Shown: piece by piece, positions 34,124 through 42,464 of the stretch
Position numbering within the stretch: position 1 is the stretch's first letter
Layout of the letters: the number at the start of each line of letters is the position of its first letter
Origin: Desertifilum tharense IPPAS B-1220
Lineage (GTDB): Bacteria > Cyanobacteriota > Cyanobacteriia > Cyanobacteriales > Desertifilaceae
Direction of reading: 5' to 3'
Length of the DNA stretch: 64,000 bases
NCBI RefSeq assembly: GCF_001746915.1
Contig: NZ_MJGC01000035.1
Coordinates: 1 to 64,000 of the forward strand
Translations under genes and position numbers: made by a program
The notes under the pieces: generated by a model
The model's input: only the letters and a program-made list of their open reading frames with translations
What the model was told of the DNA's origin: nothing
Database searches by the model: none

Positions 34124-35551
34124 ATGACCAACAAAAATTCTGCTATCGGGTTTCTTCGGCAACTGGTTATCAACGATCTCACCGGACAAAACCCGCCCCG
34201 ATATCCTCTCTCAAGTGGCACAGAGATGGTGGTGGGTCGAGATCCTCGCTGCCAAGTGGTTTTAGACTCCAATCGTTACGGAATGGTTTCTCGACGCCAT
34301 GCTGCGATCCGTCCCCTATCGGGAGGTCTGGGTTGGGAAATTCACGATCTTGGTAGCGCCAACGGCACCTACATTAACGGTTCTCGCCTGCAAGAGCGCT
34401 GTCGGCTGCGAGTGGGCGATCGCATTACGTTAGGTCAAAATGGTCCTGAATTTATTTTTGAAGCCCCTCCTGTAGCTTCTGCGCCCCAGAGCGAGAGCGC
34501 AACCTTTCCCCTACCGAATACCCTCAAGCGGCCGCCCTCTGCACCCGTCCGCTCCCAGCCAAAACGCCCGGAATCTGCTGATACGGTCACGTTAACCCAA
34601 CTGTTTCCCATCTTCTCCACAGGACGCGACCTGGCCCGCAAAGCCTATTTCATCCCGGCCAGTATCACCGCCATTGTGGTGGTCTTGCTGTTTTCCGTTC
34701 AAGTTCCCACCCTGTTTAACCTCGTGCTGGGCGGTTACATGGCGGGAATTGCTTATTATTACGTTTATCAGTTGTGCGGCAAGCATAAACCCTGGTGGCT
34801 GTTACTGGGGGCAGCCGTTTTAACAGCCTTGTTAGCTCGACCGTTAGTGACGCTCTTTGGCCCGTTTTTCTATCGGATTCTGGCAGGATGGGCCCCCGGT
34901 AATAGCCTGTGGGCTTTATTGGTGCGAGAAACGTTGGGAACTGGCCTATTAGAAGAATTGATCAAAGCCTTGCCGATTGCGATCGCCTTTCAATGGGGAC
35001 GCCTGTTGCGCGTGACCCAAGCGACTGCCACCCAAATGGGTCATCCTCCTCACCCCCACTTCAATCCGCAAAGTATCGGCGTTTGGGAGCCTTTAGACGG
35101 CATTTTACTGGGTACGGCAGCGGCCATTGGCTTTACCTTAGTTGAAACCCTCGGACTCTACGTGCCTTCCACCATTCAAAGCGCGGTCAATGGTGCGGAA
35201 CCCGGACTCGGCTATTTAGCAGGACTGCAACTTTTAATCCCTCGCGTCCTGGGATCGGTTTCTGGGCATATGGCCTATAGCGGTTATTTAGGATACTTCG
35301 TCGGCTTAAGCGTTCTCAAGCGGCGCAAACGGTGGCGAATTTTAGGCGTAGGTTATTTTACCGCCGCCCTCTTGCATGGATTATGGAATGCCACAGGTCA
35401 CTACTTTTTTACAGAAGTCTCTCAACTGGCCGGTGCAGTGGCACTCGCATTAATTGGCATGTTGTCCTATGCCTTTCTCGCCGCAGCGATTTTAAAGGCG
35501 CGGGCTTTGTCACCCACCCGCGAACAAAACTTTGCTACTCGTATGTGGTAG
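34124..35551 (+). CDS. FHA domain - PrsW intramembrane metalloprotease fusion
   Basis: The protein has 475 residues from ATG 34124 (MTNKNSAIGFL). The N-terminal FHA domain (about 30-112) has the phosphothreonine-binding residues: VVGRDP, SRRHA and DLGSANGTYING. A Pro/Ser-rich linker precedes 8-10 membrane helices (about 175-470). The PrsW-type signature is present: adjacent glutamates in LEELIKALPI (near 277), GFTLVETLG, and His in SGHMAYSGYLGY and LLHGLWNATGH. It likely binds phosphorylated proteins and cleaves a membrane substrate such as an anti-sigma factor, though the substrate is unknown. It faces the CHAT-FHA/PP2C genes. Confidence 0.87.
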   Translation: MTNKNSAIGFLRQLVINDLTGQNPPRYPLSSGTEMVVGRDPRCQVVLDSNRYGMVSRRHAAIRPLSGGLGWEIHDLGSANGTYINGSRLQERCRLRVGDRITLGQNGPEFIFEAPPVASAPQSESATFPLPNTLKRPPSAPVRSQPKRPESADTVTLTQLFPIFSTGRDLARKAYFIPASITAIVVVLLFSVQVPTLFNLVLGGYMAGIAYYYVYQLCGKHKPWWLLLGAAVLTALLARPLVTLFGPFFYRILAGWAPGNSLWALLVRETLGTGLLEELIKALPIAIAFQWGRLLRVTQATATQMGHPPHPHFNPQSIGVWEPLDGILLGTAAAIGFTLVETLGLYVPSTIQSAVNGAEPGLGYLAGLQLLIPRVLGSVSGHMAYSGYLGYFVGLSVLKRRKRWRILGVGYFTAALLHGLWNATGHYFFTEVSQLAGAVALALIGMLSYAFLAAAILKARALSPTREQNFATRMW

Positions 35552-35589
35552 GTCAAAAGGGAGAAATTTGAACCCTCTGTGCCAAGGAG

Positions 35590-36171
35590 TTAGCGATCTT
35601 GCTGCAATTGGGCGATCGCATAGCGAGCCACAGCTAGGGAGAGACGAGCTTGTTCGATCTCTGAAAGCGCCGCCCATTCCACTGGACGCACGGTATTGAG
35701 CATCCCATCAATGGCTGCATCGGCTTCTGTCCCGCGCATGGCAAACGCGAGAGGACGTGCCAAGACTTCCAAATCTTCAGCATGAAGTTGGGGGATCGCT
35801 TCTTCAACGCAACTTACAAGCTGACTGGCGAGGGATAGGGAGGTGGTGGCAACCTGTTCGGCTTTTTGGGCGATCGCCGCTAGCATAGCTGTTGGCACCT
35901 GAGCCGCAAAACGCGCTTTCAACACCTCCACTAAAGAGGCGGATGGGGAAGAGACGCTCGCCCAAAGCCGATCGAGATGAGCAAAAAACTGTTGAGCGCG
36001 ATCGCTAACCTCTGCTTCTGGCAAATCCAGTTCCAGCGACTCCTCCAGGCGTTTGTAATAATCTTCAGACTGGGGTTCGTTGGGACTCCAAGGATAGACT
36101 TCTTCTGTGGGTTCGATCAGCGATCGCCACAGTTCAACTTCAGCTTGGGTTGATAGGGATTCAGAATTCAT
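35590..36171 (-). CDS. Uncharacterised helical protein
   Basis: The protein has 193 residues from ATG 36171 (MNSESLSTQAEVELWRS). It is acidic, predicted soluble and almost entirely alpha-helical. Alanine- and leucine-rich heptad-like stretches (about 75-190) suggest a helical bundle. No signal peptide, membrane segment or catalytic motif is recognised. It lies 209 bp after the CHAT-FHA gene on the same strand and is the last gene of the PP2C/CHAT series, so it may be an adaptor or substrate of that system. That is inference from position only. Confidence 0.7.
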   Translation of the reverse strand: MNSESLSTQAEVELWRSLIEPTEEVYPWSPNEPQSEDYYKRLEESLELDLPEAEVSDRAQQFFAHLDRLWASVSSPSASLVEVLKARFAAQVPTAMLAAIAQKAEQVATTSLSLASQLVSCVEEAIPQLHAEDLEVLARPLAFAMRGTEADAAIDGMLNTVRPVEWAALSEIEQARLSLAVARYAIAQLQQDR

Positions 36172-36380
36172 AGGGGTTACACCAGAGCACTGCTGGGTAT
36201 TTAGGGGCATGGATAGCTACACGCCGATCGCCACAGGTTCCGTAACTTCATCCGAGAAGGAAAGCATTTTTTTGGAAAAAAATGCGATTAATTTTTCCAA
36301 CCCGCCTTTAAGATCGCTCGGACTGGCAACCAAAGCCCGAAAGCGATTGCCAAATCAGGGTTTGGGTTCAAATCCCAATT

Positions 36381-38051
36381 TTAAGGGCGTTCGACAATAA
36401 ATTCTAAGGTTTGTCCTTGAGAACTGCCAAATTTTAGCTTAACGCCAGATTGTAGGGGCACTTCCTGATGATGAATTTTCTTCCAGCCTTCTAAACCCGA
36501 AATCAACGTGCCATATCGAGAAAAATCGCGCAGCCAATAGGTCGGTTCCGCCTCTAGATCGCTAGTCGGATCGCGACAAATAATTTCAGCATGGCGTTGA
36601 GAAACCCAGCGTTCTTGGATGACAATATCATTTTCTGGCAATCGTCCCACCCGCATTAAGCCGCCGCGCACTGGCCAAACTTGTTCGGTTTCGCCGAGCG
36701 ATCGCAAACAGGCAGGCGAAAGCGATTTTTGCATCCAAGTTAGGGAATTTTCGGGTAACTCTGTCACCCCTTCTTCCAACGGGGGAATCAGTTCGCCATC
36801 AAACTCCGGGTGCATATACAAAACCGGCAGCGTCCAAGCGGGTTGATTAAACTTATAGATGGTTAAAAGTTGCTGTCTAGCCACCGCCACGGCTTGATCG
36901 ATCGGCAGTCGATCCGCTAGGGCTTGAGCAAAGGCTTGGATAAATGTTAACGCCTCGCGATCGGCAATCGAATCTCGCATTCCCAATACTGCCGGGACTC
37001 CGTGATGCAGCAACACCTCCGCCAAGCTACTGCGGGGAATGGGACAGTCGCCATGACGATCCGGTTGCGCCCCCCAACAGGCATTAAAGACAGCCAACGT
37101 TACCCGACAGCGCGTTAGCACCTGGGCGAGTTCCGTACCGCTTAAGGTCGTATTCGGTCGTAAAAATAACAAACCACCATCGGGAGACGGGACGCCATGA
37201 CCGCCATAAAAGAGGATATTGTAAGGCTTGGCTTCCAACTGCTCGATCAGTTCCTCTGGCGTCGGCTGAATGAGCGTATCTACGTGCTTGGCAACTGGAA
37301 TGGTGGAACTATTCATTCCCAAGCTTTCTGAGGTCGAGTTTTCTAGCGTTTGGGCAAGGGCTTCCGCTTCTTTTGCCAAGTCTAAAGCCCCATTCGTCAA
37401 GCTTTGATGGGCGGTGCGTTGGGCTTCGTGTTCTGGCGAATCTTGACCAAAGACCAATAGAATATTTAAGGTTGCATCTGTACGTCGTGGGGGCAGCGGA
37501 TCGACATCGCTGGTCGTTCGGCTAAACAGAATTTGTTGAGATAGCGAAATGGCCTGTTTGCCTGCTTGAGGCTGCATAATTTCCCAAGGCAGGGCGATTA
37601 AGTTGGGATCTCGTACCTCTAGGCGCAGTCGCAATTGCCGACTTTGACCAATGGCAATGCCTTGGCTGTGAGACAGGCTGCTTTGAATCGGCCCATGAAA
37701 CACCCATTGCCAGAGATGAATTCCCAATTGCTGCATCAAGCGGCTGCTATAACTGGCTTGTGCGGCTCCTGGTGGGGAATCAACAGCAAGGGTGAATTCC
37801 GCTTGAGGCAAATTCACCGGGGGAACTTGCAAGCCATGAACCGCGCCACTGCTATGAAACATCTCTTGCCAAGCCTGCCAGGTTTGGCTCAGGTGTTCGG
37901 GCCATAAACAGTCGTGGTGAACGTATCCTCCCGGATAATCTGCTCGAATCACCCAGATCGCAAAATGAGCAGAGTGAGTGGAGATCGTCTCTGCTGCCGC
38001 CATGAGGCGGGCGATCGCAATGCTGAGGCAAGGACTCTCAAACTGAGACAT
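36381..38051 (-). CDS. CHAT-domain caspase-like protease with C-terminal FHA domain
   Basis: The protein has 556 residues. A CHAT (clan CD peptidase) domain spans about 140-420, with the catalytic dyad H285 in FYGGHGVPSP and C325 in VFNACWGAQPD. An FHA domain occupies about 455-556 with R470 (VGR), S484 and H487 (VSQRHAEI) and DFSRYGT, where the usual Asn before GT is Tyr. The dyad suggests active proteolysis; the FHA domain suggests control by phosphothreonine. It lies 119 bp downstream of the PP2C phosphatase gene on the same strand. The soluble N-terminal region (1-135) is of unknown fold. The start is the only good ATG. Confidence 0.88.
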   Translation of the reverse strand: MSQFESPCLSIAIARLMAAAETISTHSAHFAIWVIRADYPGGYVHHDCLWPEHLSQTWQAWQEMFHSSGAVHGLQVPPVNLPQAEFTLAVDSPPGAAQASYSSRLMQQLGIHLWQWVFHGPIQSSLSHSQGIAIGQSRQLRLRLEVRDPNLIALPWEIMQPQAGKQAISLSQQILFSRTTSDVDPLPPRRTDATLNILLVFGQDSPEHEAQRTAHQSLTNGALDLAKEAEALAQTLENSTSESLGMNSSTIPVAKHVDTLIQPTPEELIEQLEAKPYNILFYGGHGVPSPDGGLLFLRPNTTLSGTELAQVLTRCRVTLAVFNACWGAQPDRHGDCPIPRSSLAEVLLHHGVPAVLGMRDSIADREALTFIQAFAQALADRLPIDQAVAVARQQLLTIYKFNQPAWTLPVLYMHPEFDGELIPPLEEGVTELPENSLTWMQKSLSPACLRSLGETEQVWPVRGGLMRVGRLPENDIVIQERWVSQRHAEIICRDPTSDLEAEPTYWLRDFSRYGTLISGLEGWKKIHHQEVPLQSGVKLKFGSSQGQTLEFIVERP

Positions 38052-38170
38052 TTAAAACCATTCAATATTAGGCATTAACTGAACCGATAGAGTTCTGCGA
38101 TCTGGCACACAAACTCCCTCATTATTTAGCTTAATGGAACTGCTGAGAGTTCTTGTGAGAGATTTTCGGG

Positions 38171-40369
38171 TTAAGGACAACCTTGTGGGGGGCTAGAAGT
38201 AACGCTGGATCTCGGTAGAAGATCGATTTCCCGCACCCATCCAACGTTACCGGGGACAACCGGGGCAGAAAGATTGGGTTCGCTTAAGGGGCCGACCGTA
38301 CAGACTCTAAGATTTAACCAGACTTCGGCGTTCTCTAGGGTTTGTTTGCCTTGAATGTAGAGCAGGCTGTTGGGGGGGATTTCTCCAAGCGTTTCTCGTT
38401 CGGTGGCGGCTTGGAGACTGCTAAATAGAAATAGGGGTGGGGGTTGTTCGATCCCGTTATTGGCGATCGCCTCGACTTGTACAAGCGATCGCGCTTCCAG
38501 GCTGGCTTGCGGCGGTGCTGCCACGGGAGGCGGATCGGGTGAGGGGATAACGACAATCGAAGGGTCGGAAGTGGCAACGGGTGTTTGCTGCCAAGCGCGT
38601 AAAAGATTGGGCACTCCCAGCAAGTAAGCCAGGGGAACGCCTAGCCCCAATAGCAGCAGAATACCCAGAATCAGCGGTAAAATTCCCCAATCCGATTTAG
38701 ATGGGGGGAGCAATTGCGTTTTCAGGTTCGATTGACTGCGGGGTTCGGGAGAGGATAGGACTGTTCGCTGGCTTTCTGGATGCGCCAACGGCGGAGGGTT
38801 TGACCCCCCCAGCAGGCGATAGTGCAAGAGGCTGATGGTGACATTATCGTGACCGTTTTGGGTGTTGGCAATTTCAACGAGGCGCTCAACGGCGGTTTTA
38901 GCATCGATTTGACCGTTGAGAACGGGTAAGATTTCGCTTTCCCAATATTCCTCAACGCGATCGCCATCGCTGAGACCGTCGGAACACAATAAAAAGATGC
39001 CATCCCCATCTAAAATAAAGCGACCTACCGTAGGGTGCAGCAAATCCGACGCACTCATGCCCAAAGCTTGCACCAGGGAACCCGAACCTGGATGTTGCAG
39101 CGCATCGCGATAGAAGGCATAGCCCAAACGGACTTCGCGGGTTGCCACATCATCATCTAAAGTGACTTGATGGCAGCCAAAAGCCGTAATCCAGTACACG
39201 CGGGAGTCGCCCACATGGGTAATATACATTTGATGACCTTGGGCTAAGGCCATCACCAGAGTTGTCCCCATGCGCTGGCGTTCGTGGCGTCGTTCGCTGT
39301 CGTTTTGCTGGCTGATGCGATCGTTGGCGATACAAACGGCTTGTTCGAGTTCGGTTTGCAAGCGATCGGGATGCAAGTCTGGGTGAAATAGCTGTTCGAC
39401 CCGTTGCTGAACGGTTTCAATCGCCAATTGCGAGGCAACATTGCCCCCTTCATGACCGCCAATTCCATCGCAGACAATTGTTAGGGGGATGGGTACATGG
39501 GCAGAGGCACGATCCCAACTCAGGCAAACGCTACTGCCACTAGGCGGATAGCAAGCATCCTCGTTACGTCGCCGACTGGGGCCGGTATTGGTGAGGGTGG
39601 CAATTTGAAAGTCTAACGTTGCAGAGGTGGCAAATTGGGCGAGACTTTCATCAAGGAGAGACACGAGTTGTTCGGAACCTTTGATTTCTCCCCGAATTAA
39701 TCGGTTGGCGAGGTTTTGTACCCCAGAGGTGGCATCCGGATGGGCGGTTTTGACCCATTGCGACCAAAGTTGTCCGAGTTGCTGCAATTTTGGGGCAGAT
39801 TTGCCCGAAGGGCGCAGTTCCAATAGGCGGATCAGCGGCCCTTCAACGCGGATCAGTTGCGGATCGAGGAGGGTAGCGGCAACGCCCTGCAAGCTGAGAG
39901 GCTGCCACAGTTGGGCAATTTGCCAGAGCCAATTGAGCTGGCGTAGGGGGCTGGCGGTTGACCAAAGCTGCGTTAGGGCAGGGGCTAGCGGATCGCTAGA
40001 GTTGAGGCGATTGGGGTTGAGGGGAATATTTTCTAAAAACAGAAGATGCCTAGAACCCGTTTCTAGCCAATCGTAGGCTTGGGGAAGGTGGATCTGATAG
40101 GGGATAAGTTTGAGGTAAGGAAGGGCGATTGCTGGCAATTCTAGGGGCGTTTCGCTGAAGCTTCCGGGCTTGGTGTCGAGCCAAATTTGCTGCTGCTTGA
40201 AGAGATAGCGATCGCCAACAATTTCTCCCGGTTGGTGAGGGGTTGCGGATTGCTCGACTGACCACAGATAGCGCTTGGGCAGCAATGTGCGGCATTTTTC
40301 ACAGTGTTTGTGATGTTCTGGGTTAGGAGCCTGACAGTTGTAGTTTGGGCAGTAGAGTGTTGCCGCCAT
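38171..40369 (-). CDS. Zinc ribbon - kinase-like - PP2C phosphatase, membrane-anchored
   Basis: The protein has 732 residues from ATG 40369 (MAATLYCPNYNC). In order: a Cys4 zinc ribbon (about 7-26); a region of about 200 residues (50-245) with a kinase-like outline (VGDRYLF start; LQGVAATLLDPQLIRVEGP aligned to the catalytic loop) but no HRD or DFG; and a PP2C domain (about 255-515) with RRNEDA, CDGIGGHEGG, HVGDSRVYW, CSDGLSDG and GHDNV metal sites all present. A linker and one membrane helix (about 560-585) follow, then an SH3-like C-terminal part (about 640-720). It should dephosphorylate Ser/Thr proteins at the membrane, plausibly those read by the neighbouring FHA proteins. Confidence 0.85.
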   Translation of the reverse strand: MAATLYCPNYNCQAPNPEHHKHCEKCRTLLPKRYLWSVEQSATPHQPGEIVGDRYLFKQQQIWLDTKPGSFSETPLELPAIALPYLKLIPYQIHLPQAYDWLETGSRHLLFLENIPLNPNRLNSSDPLAPALTQLWSTASPLRQLNWLWQIAQLWQPLSLQGVAATLLDPQLIRVEGPLIRLLELRPSGKSAPKLQQLGQLWSQWVKTAHPDATSGVQNLANRLIRGEIKGSEQLVSLLDESLAQFATSATLDFQIATLTNTGPSRRRNEDACYPPSGSSVCLSWDRASAHVPIPLTIVCDGIGGHEGGNVASQLAIETVQQRVEQLFHPDLHPDRLQTELEQAVCIANDRISQQNDSERRHERQRMGTTLVMALAQGHQMYITHVGDSRVYWITAFGCHQVTLDDDVATREVRLGYAFYRDALQHPGSGSLVQALGMSASDLLHPTVGRFILDGDGIFLLCSDGLSDGDRVEEYWESEILPVLNGQIDAKTAVERLVEIANTQNGHDNVTISLLHYRLLGGSNPPPLAHPESQRTVLSSPEPRSQSNLKTQLLPPSKSDWGILPLILGILLLLGLGVPLAYLLGVPNLLRAWQQTPVATSDPSIVVIPSPDPPPVAAPPQASLEARSLVQVEAIANNGIEQPPPLFLFSSLQAATERETLGEIPPNSLLYIQGKQTLENAEVWLNLRVCTVGPLSEPNLSAPVVPGNVGWVREIDLLPRSSVTSSPPQGCP

Positions 40370-40610
40370 GAGTTGATTGATGAGTTCGCAAATGCCGAGG
40401 ATGGAGATTGTTGAGCGTTGCAGACAGCCACGGGTAGATGCAAGGGAGCCGCCGCCAAACCCTACCAAAAACACAATTTCAGGTTGGTTGCTCTAATTTC
40501 CGATTGTAGCGCCATCCCCGTGAGGCGTCAGGTGGAACCGTGCGATTGTTGGGTTGACCTTTTAAGATTAAAAAAGATTACAAATTGCGATCGCGCTCCT
40601 CTCAACCTGT

Positions 40611-41510
40611 ATGACTATTTTGCCTTCGATGCGTGCTAACCTCGCAACCCAAACTTGGACTTGGCAAGGCTTTCCCATCCGCTATCAAACCCAAGGCACT
40701 CGCGGCCCGGCAGTGATTCTCATTCACGGCTTTGGGGCGTCGCTTGCCCATTGGCGTTACAATCTTCCCGTATTGGCAACAGAGTGCCGCTGTTATGCGA
40801 TTGATTTAATTGGCTTTGGCGGATCGGCAAAACCTGCGCCCGATACTGAAATTGCCTATACGTTTGAAACCTGGGCGCAACAAATTGCTGATTTTTGTCG
40901 AGAAGTTATTGGAGAACCGGCTTTACTGGTGGGTAATTCCATTGGTTGTATTGTGGCGATGCAAGCCGCTGTCAGTTACCCGGAATGGGTGAAAGAAGTT
41001 GCCCTGATTAATTGCTCTTTGAGGCTACTGCACGATCGCCGACGGCTGCAACTGCCGTGGTATCGCCGCCACGGTGCGCCCCTATTGCAGCGCTTGCTAG
41101 CCGTTTCTTGGATTGGACAGCTTTTCTTTAAACAAATTGCTCAACCCAAAGTGGTGCGGAAAATTCTTCTGCAAGCCTACAAGCGCCCCGAAGCGGTGAC
41201 AGATGAGTTGGTAGACTTATTGATGGCTCCTGCATTGGATGGAGGGGCAGGCGATGTGTTTCTGGCCTTTACTCGCTATTCTCAGGGGCCCCTGCCAGAG
41301 GATCTGTTAGAAGTTTTACCTTGTCAGGCGTTGATCCTCTGGGGGACGGACGATCCTTGGGAACCCATTGCTCTAGGACGAAAGTTTGCAGAATTCCCTC
41401 AAGTCAAACAGTTTATTGACTTAGAAGGCGTAGGCCACTGTCCTCAAGATGAAGCGCCAGAGTTAGTGAATCCAATTCTGTTGGAATGGGTTAAACATTG
41501 GGCGACTTAA
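40611..41510 (+). CDS. Alpha/beta hydrolase
   Basis: The 299-residue protein has the alpha/beta hydrolase fold: LIHGFGASLAHWR (oxyanion region), the nucleophile elbow GNSIGC (Ser near 111), a late acid in LILWGTDDPWEP and the catalytic His in GVGHCPQDEAP near 280. The cap domain lies about 140-210. Similar cyanobacterial and plastid proteins exist, some linked to pheophytin/chlorophyll handling, but I cannot assign a substrate. A start at codon 7 (MRANLATQ) is possible. It is convergent with rpsU, with a terminator hairpin between. Confidence 0.87.
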   Translation: MTILPSMRANLATQTWTWQGFPIRYQTQGTRGPAVILIHGFGASLAHWRYNLPVLATECRCYAIDLIGFGGSAKPAPDTEIAYTFETWAQQIADFCREVIGEPALLVGNSIGCIVAMQAAVSYPEWVKEVALINCSLRLLHDRRRLQLPWYRRHGAPLLQRLLAVSWIGQLFFKQIAQPKVVRKILLQAYKRPEAVTDELVDLLMAPALDGGAGDVFLAFTRYSQGPLPEDLLEVLPCQALILWGTDDPWEPIALGRKFAEFPQVKQFIDLEGVGHCPQDEAPELVNPILLEWVKHWAT

Positions 41511-41515
41511 AGCAC

Positions 41516-41539
41516 AAAAAGCGTTTCACAATCAAACGC
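41516..41539 (-). terminator. Rho-independent terminator of rpsU
   Basis: GCGTTT at 41521-41526 pairs with AAACGC at 41534-41539 (6 bp, 7-nt loop). In the minus-strand sense it is followed by TTTTTGTG. It lies 16 nt after the rpsU stop. Confidence 0.75.
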
Positions 41540-41554
41540 CCCCGCGCGAAAGAC

Positions 41555-41764
41555 TTAACCCGCGACGCTTCGTCTAGAACGGTTGCGGAGTCTTTGACGC
41601 TCTCGGTGTCTGGCAACTTCCTTACGCTTGCGCTTTTGTCCGGGCGTTTCAAAGAAGCGGTTTTTCTTCATATCTGAAAAAATGCCCGCTCTGGATACTT
41701 TTTGCTTAAATCGACGTAAAGCTGAATCTAACTGTTCGCTATCATTGACGATGACTTGACTCAT
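41555..41764 (-). CDS. rpsU: 30S ribosomal protein S21
   Basis: The 69-residue basic protein has the S21 signature: LDSALRRFKQKVSRAGIFSD followed by KNRFFETPGQKRKRKE and an Arg-rich tail. It binds near the platform of the small subunit and helps initiation. It follows the RNA-binding protein gene at 41886-42188 on the same strand, the rbp-rpsU arrangement known from other cyanobacteria, where it is linked to cold response. The gap between the two contains a hairpin at 41821-41843. Its own terminator lies just downstream. Confidence 0.96.
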   Translation of the reverse strand: MSQVIVNDSEQLDSALRRFKQKVSRAGIFSDMKKNRFFETPGQKRKRKEVARHRERQRLRNRSRRSVAG

Positions 41765-41820
41765 TCATGGGCCTCCTAATTTTAAGTACAATTGACTGGG
41801 TATCGAGAACAACAGGAATA

Positions 41821-41843
41821 GGACAGGGTTCAATTCCCTGCCC
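41821..41843 (-). promoter_or_regulatory. Hairpin between rbp and rpsU
   Basis: CAGGG-TTCAATT-CCCTG is a perfect 5-bp stem with a 7-nt loop, extended by two more pairs after a mismatch. It looks like a tRNA T-arm but has no other tRNA arms. In the rbp-rpsU transcript it may be a processing or attenuation site. Confidence 0.4.
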
Positions 41844-41885
41844 ACTGAGCAGACCTGAGAATTTGTAGACTCCCGATCTCAATTC

Positions 41886-42188
41886 CTAGTAACGTCGCCC
41901 AAAGTTGCTACGATCGCCCCAGCCTCCACTTGAGGGTTTTCTTTCTTCGCGGGGTCGTGCTTTGTTAACCTTTAAGGTTCGTTCCATCCATTCGGCTCCA
42001 TCCAGATTTTCGATAGCAGCAGCCTCTTCAGTTTCTGTTTGCATTTCAACAAAGCCGAAACCGCGCATTCGACCCGTTGTTCTGTCCGCCGGGAGCTGGA
42101 CTTGCTTTACAGTACCATATTCAGAAAAGATTTCTTTGATATCTGCCTCGGTGGCTTGGTAGGACAGATTCCCGACATAGATGGTCAT
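41886..42188 (-). CDS. RRM-type RNA-binding protein (cyanobacterial Rbp)
   Basis: The 100-residue protein has a single RNA recognition motif: RNP2 IYVGNLSY at residues 3-10 and RNP1 RGFGFVEM at about 43-50. A short C-terminal Gly/Ser/Arg tail (SSGGWGDRSNFGRRY) places it with Rbp proteins of cyanobacteria, several of which are cold-induced or needed for thylakoid-mRNA localisation. It is cotranscribed with rpsU by position. A long untranslated leader appears to precede it (42189 to about 42420, no ORF), as described for cold-regulated rbp genes; regulation here is inferred. Confidence 0.93.
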   Translation of the reverse strand: MTIYVGNLSYQATEADIKEIFSEYGTVKQVQLPADRTTGRMRGFGFVEMQTETEEAAAIENLDGAEWMERTLKVNKARPREERKPSSGGWGDRSNFGRRY

Positions 42189-42464
42189 TCACTTACCTCG
42201 CAATAGATGAGCGTGTAGAGATTGGATTCGGAGGTAAGCTTACTAACTTACATAAACCAATAACTTCGCTAATGCCAGTGAAAACTTGGCCGCCGATACC
42301 GCATCTGAGCGCATTATAACACTGTTGTCGAGATCTCCCTTCCTCCAAGCTGATGAGTATGCTTTGTTACTTTTTAAAGGAATTCTTTAGAGATTTTTAA
42401 CCCTCTTGTCGGCGTTGGAGTCTGTACCCTGCAACTGGGGGCGCTCAATGAGTTAACCCTCTAT
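42189..42464 (-). promoter_or_regulatory. Leader/promoter region of the rbp gene
   Basis: These 276 bases have no recognised ORF. Near the rbp end there is a short inverted repeat (GTAAGCTTACTAACTTAC, about 42233-42250). Cyanobacterial rbp genes carry long 5' leaders involved in temperature control. I infer the same here but see no diagnostic motif. Confidence 0.35.

Noticed and set aside
36303..36389. tRNA-like sequence: T-arm TTGGG-TTCAAAT-CCCAA with paired ends CGCCTTTAAGA/TTTTAAGGGCG
   Set aside because: The T-arm and outer stem pair well, but no D-arm forms, the putative anticodon loop lacks U33, and part of the 3' side is the stop region of the CHAT-FHA gene. It is better read as a hairpin near that gene's end.
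41821..41848. Second T-arm-like hairpin CAGGG-TTCAATT-CCCTG suggesting a tRNA
   Set aside because: There is no matching acceptor stem, D-arm or anticodon arm within tRNA distance; it lies in the rbp-rpsU gap and is kept only as a simple hairpin.
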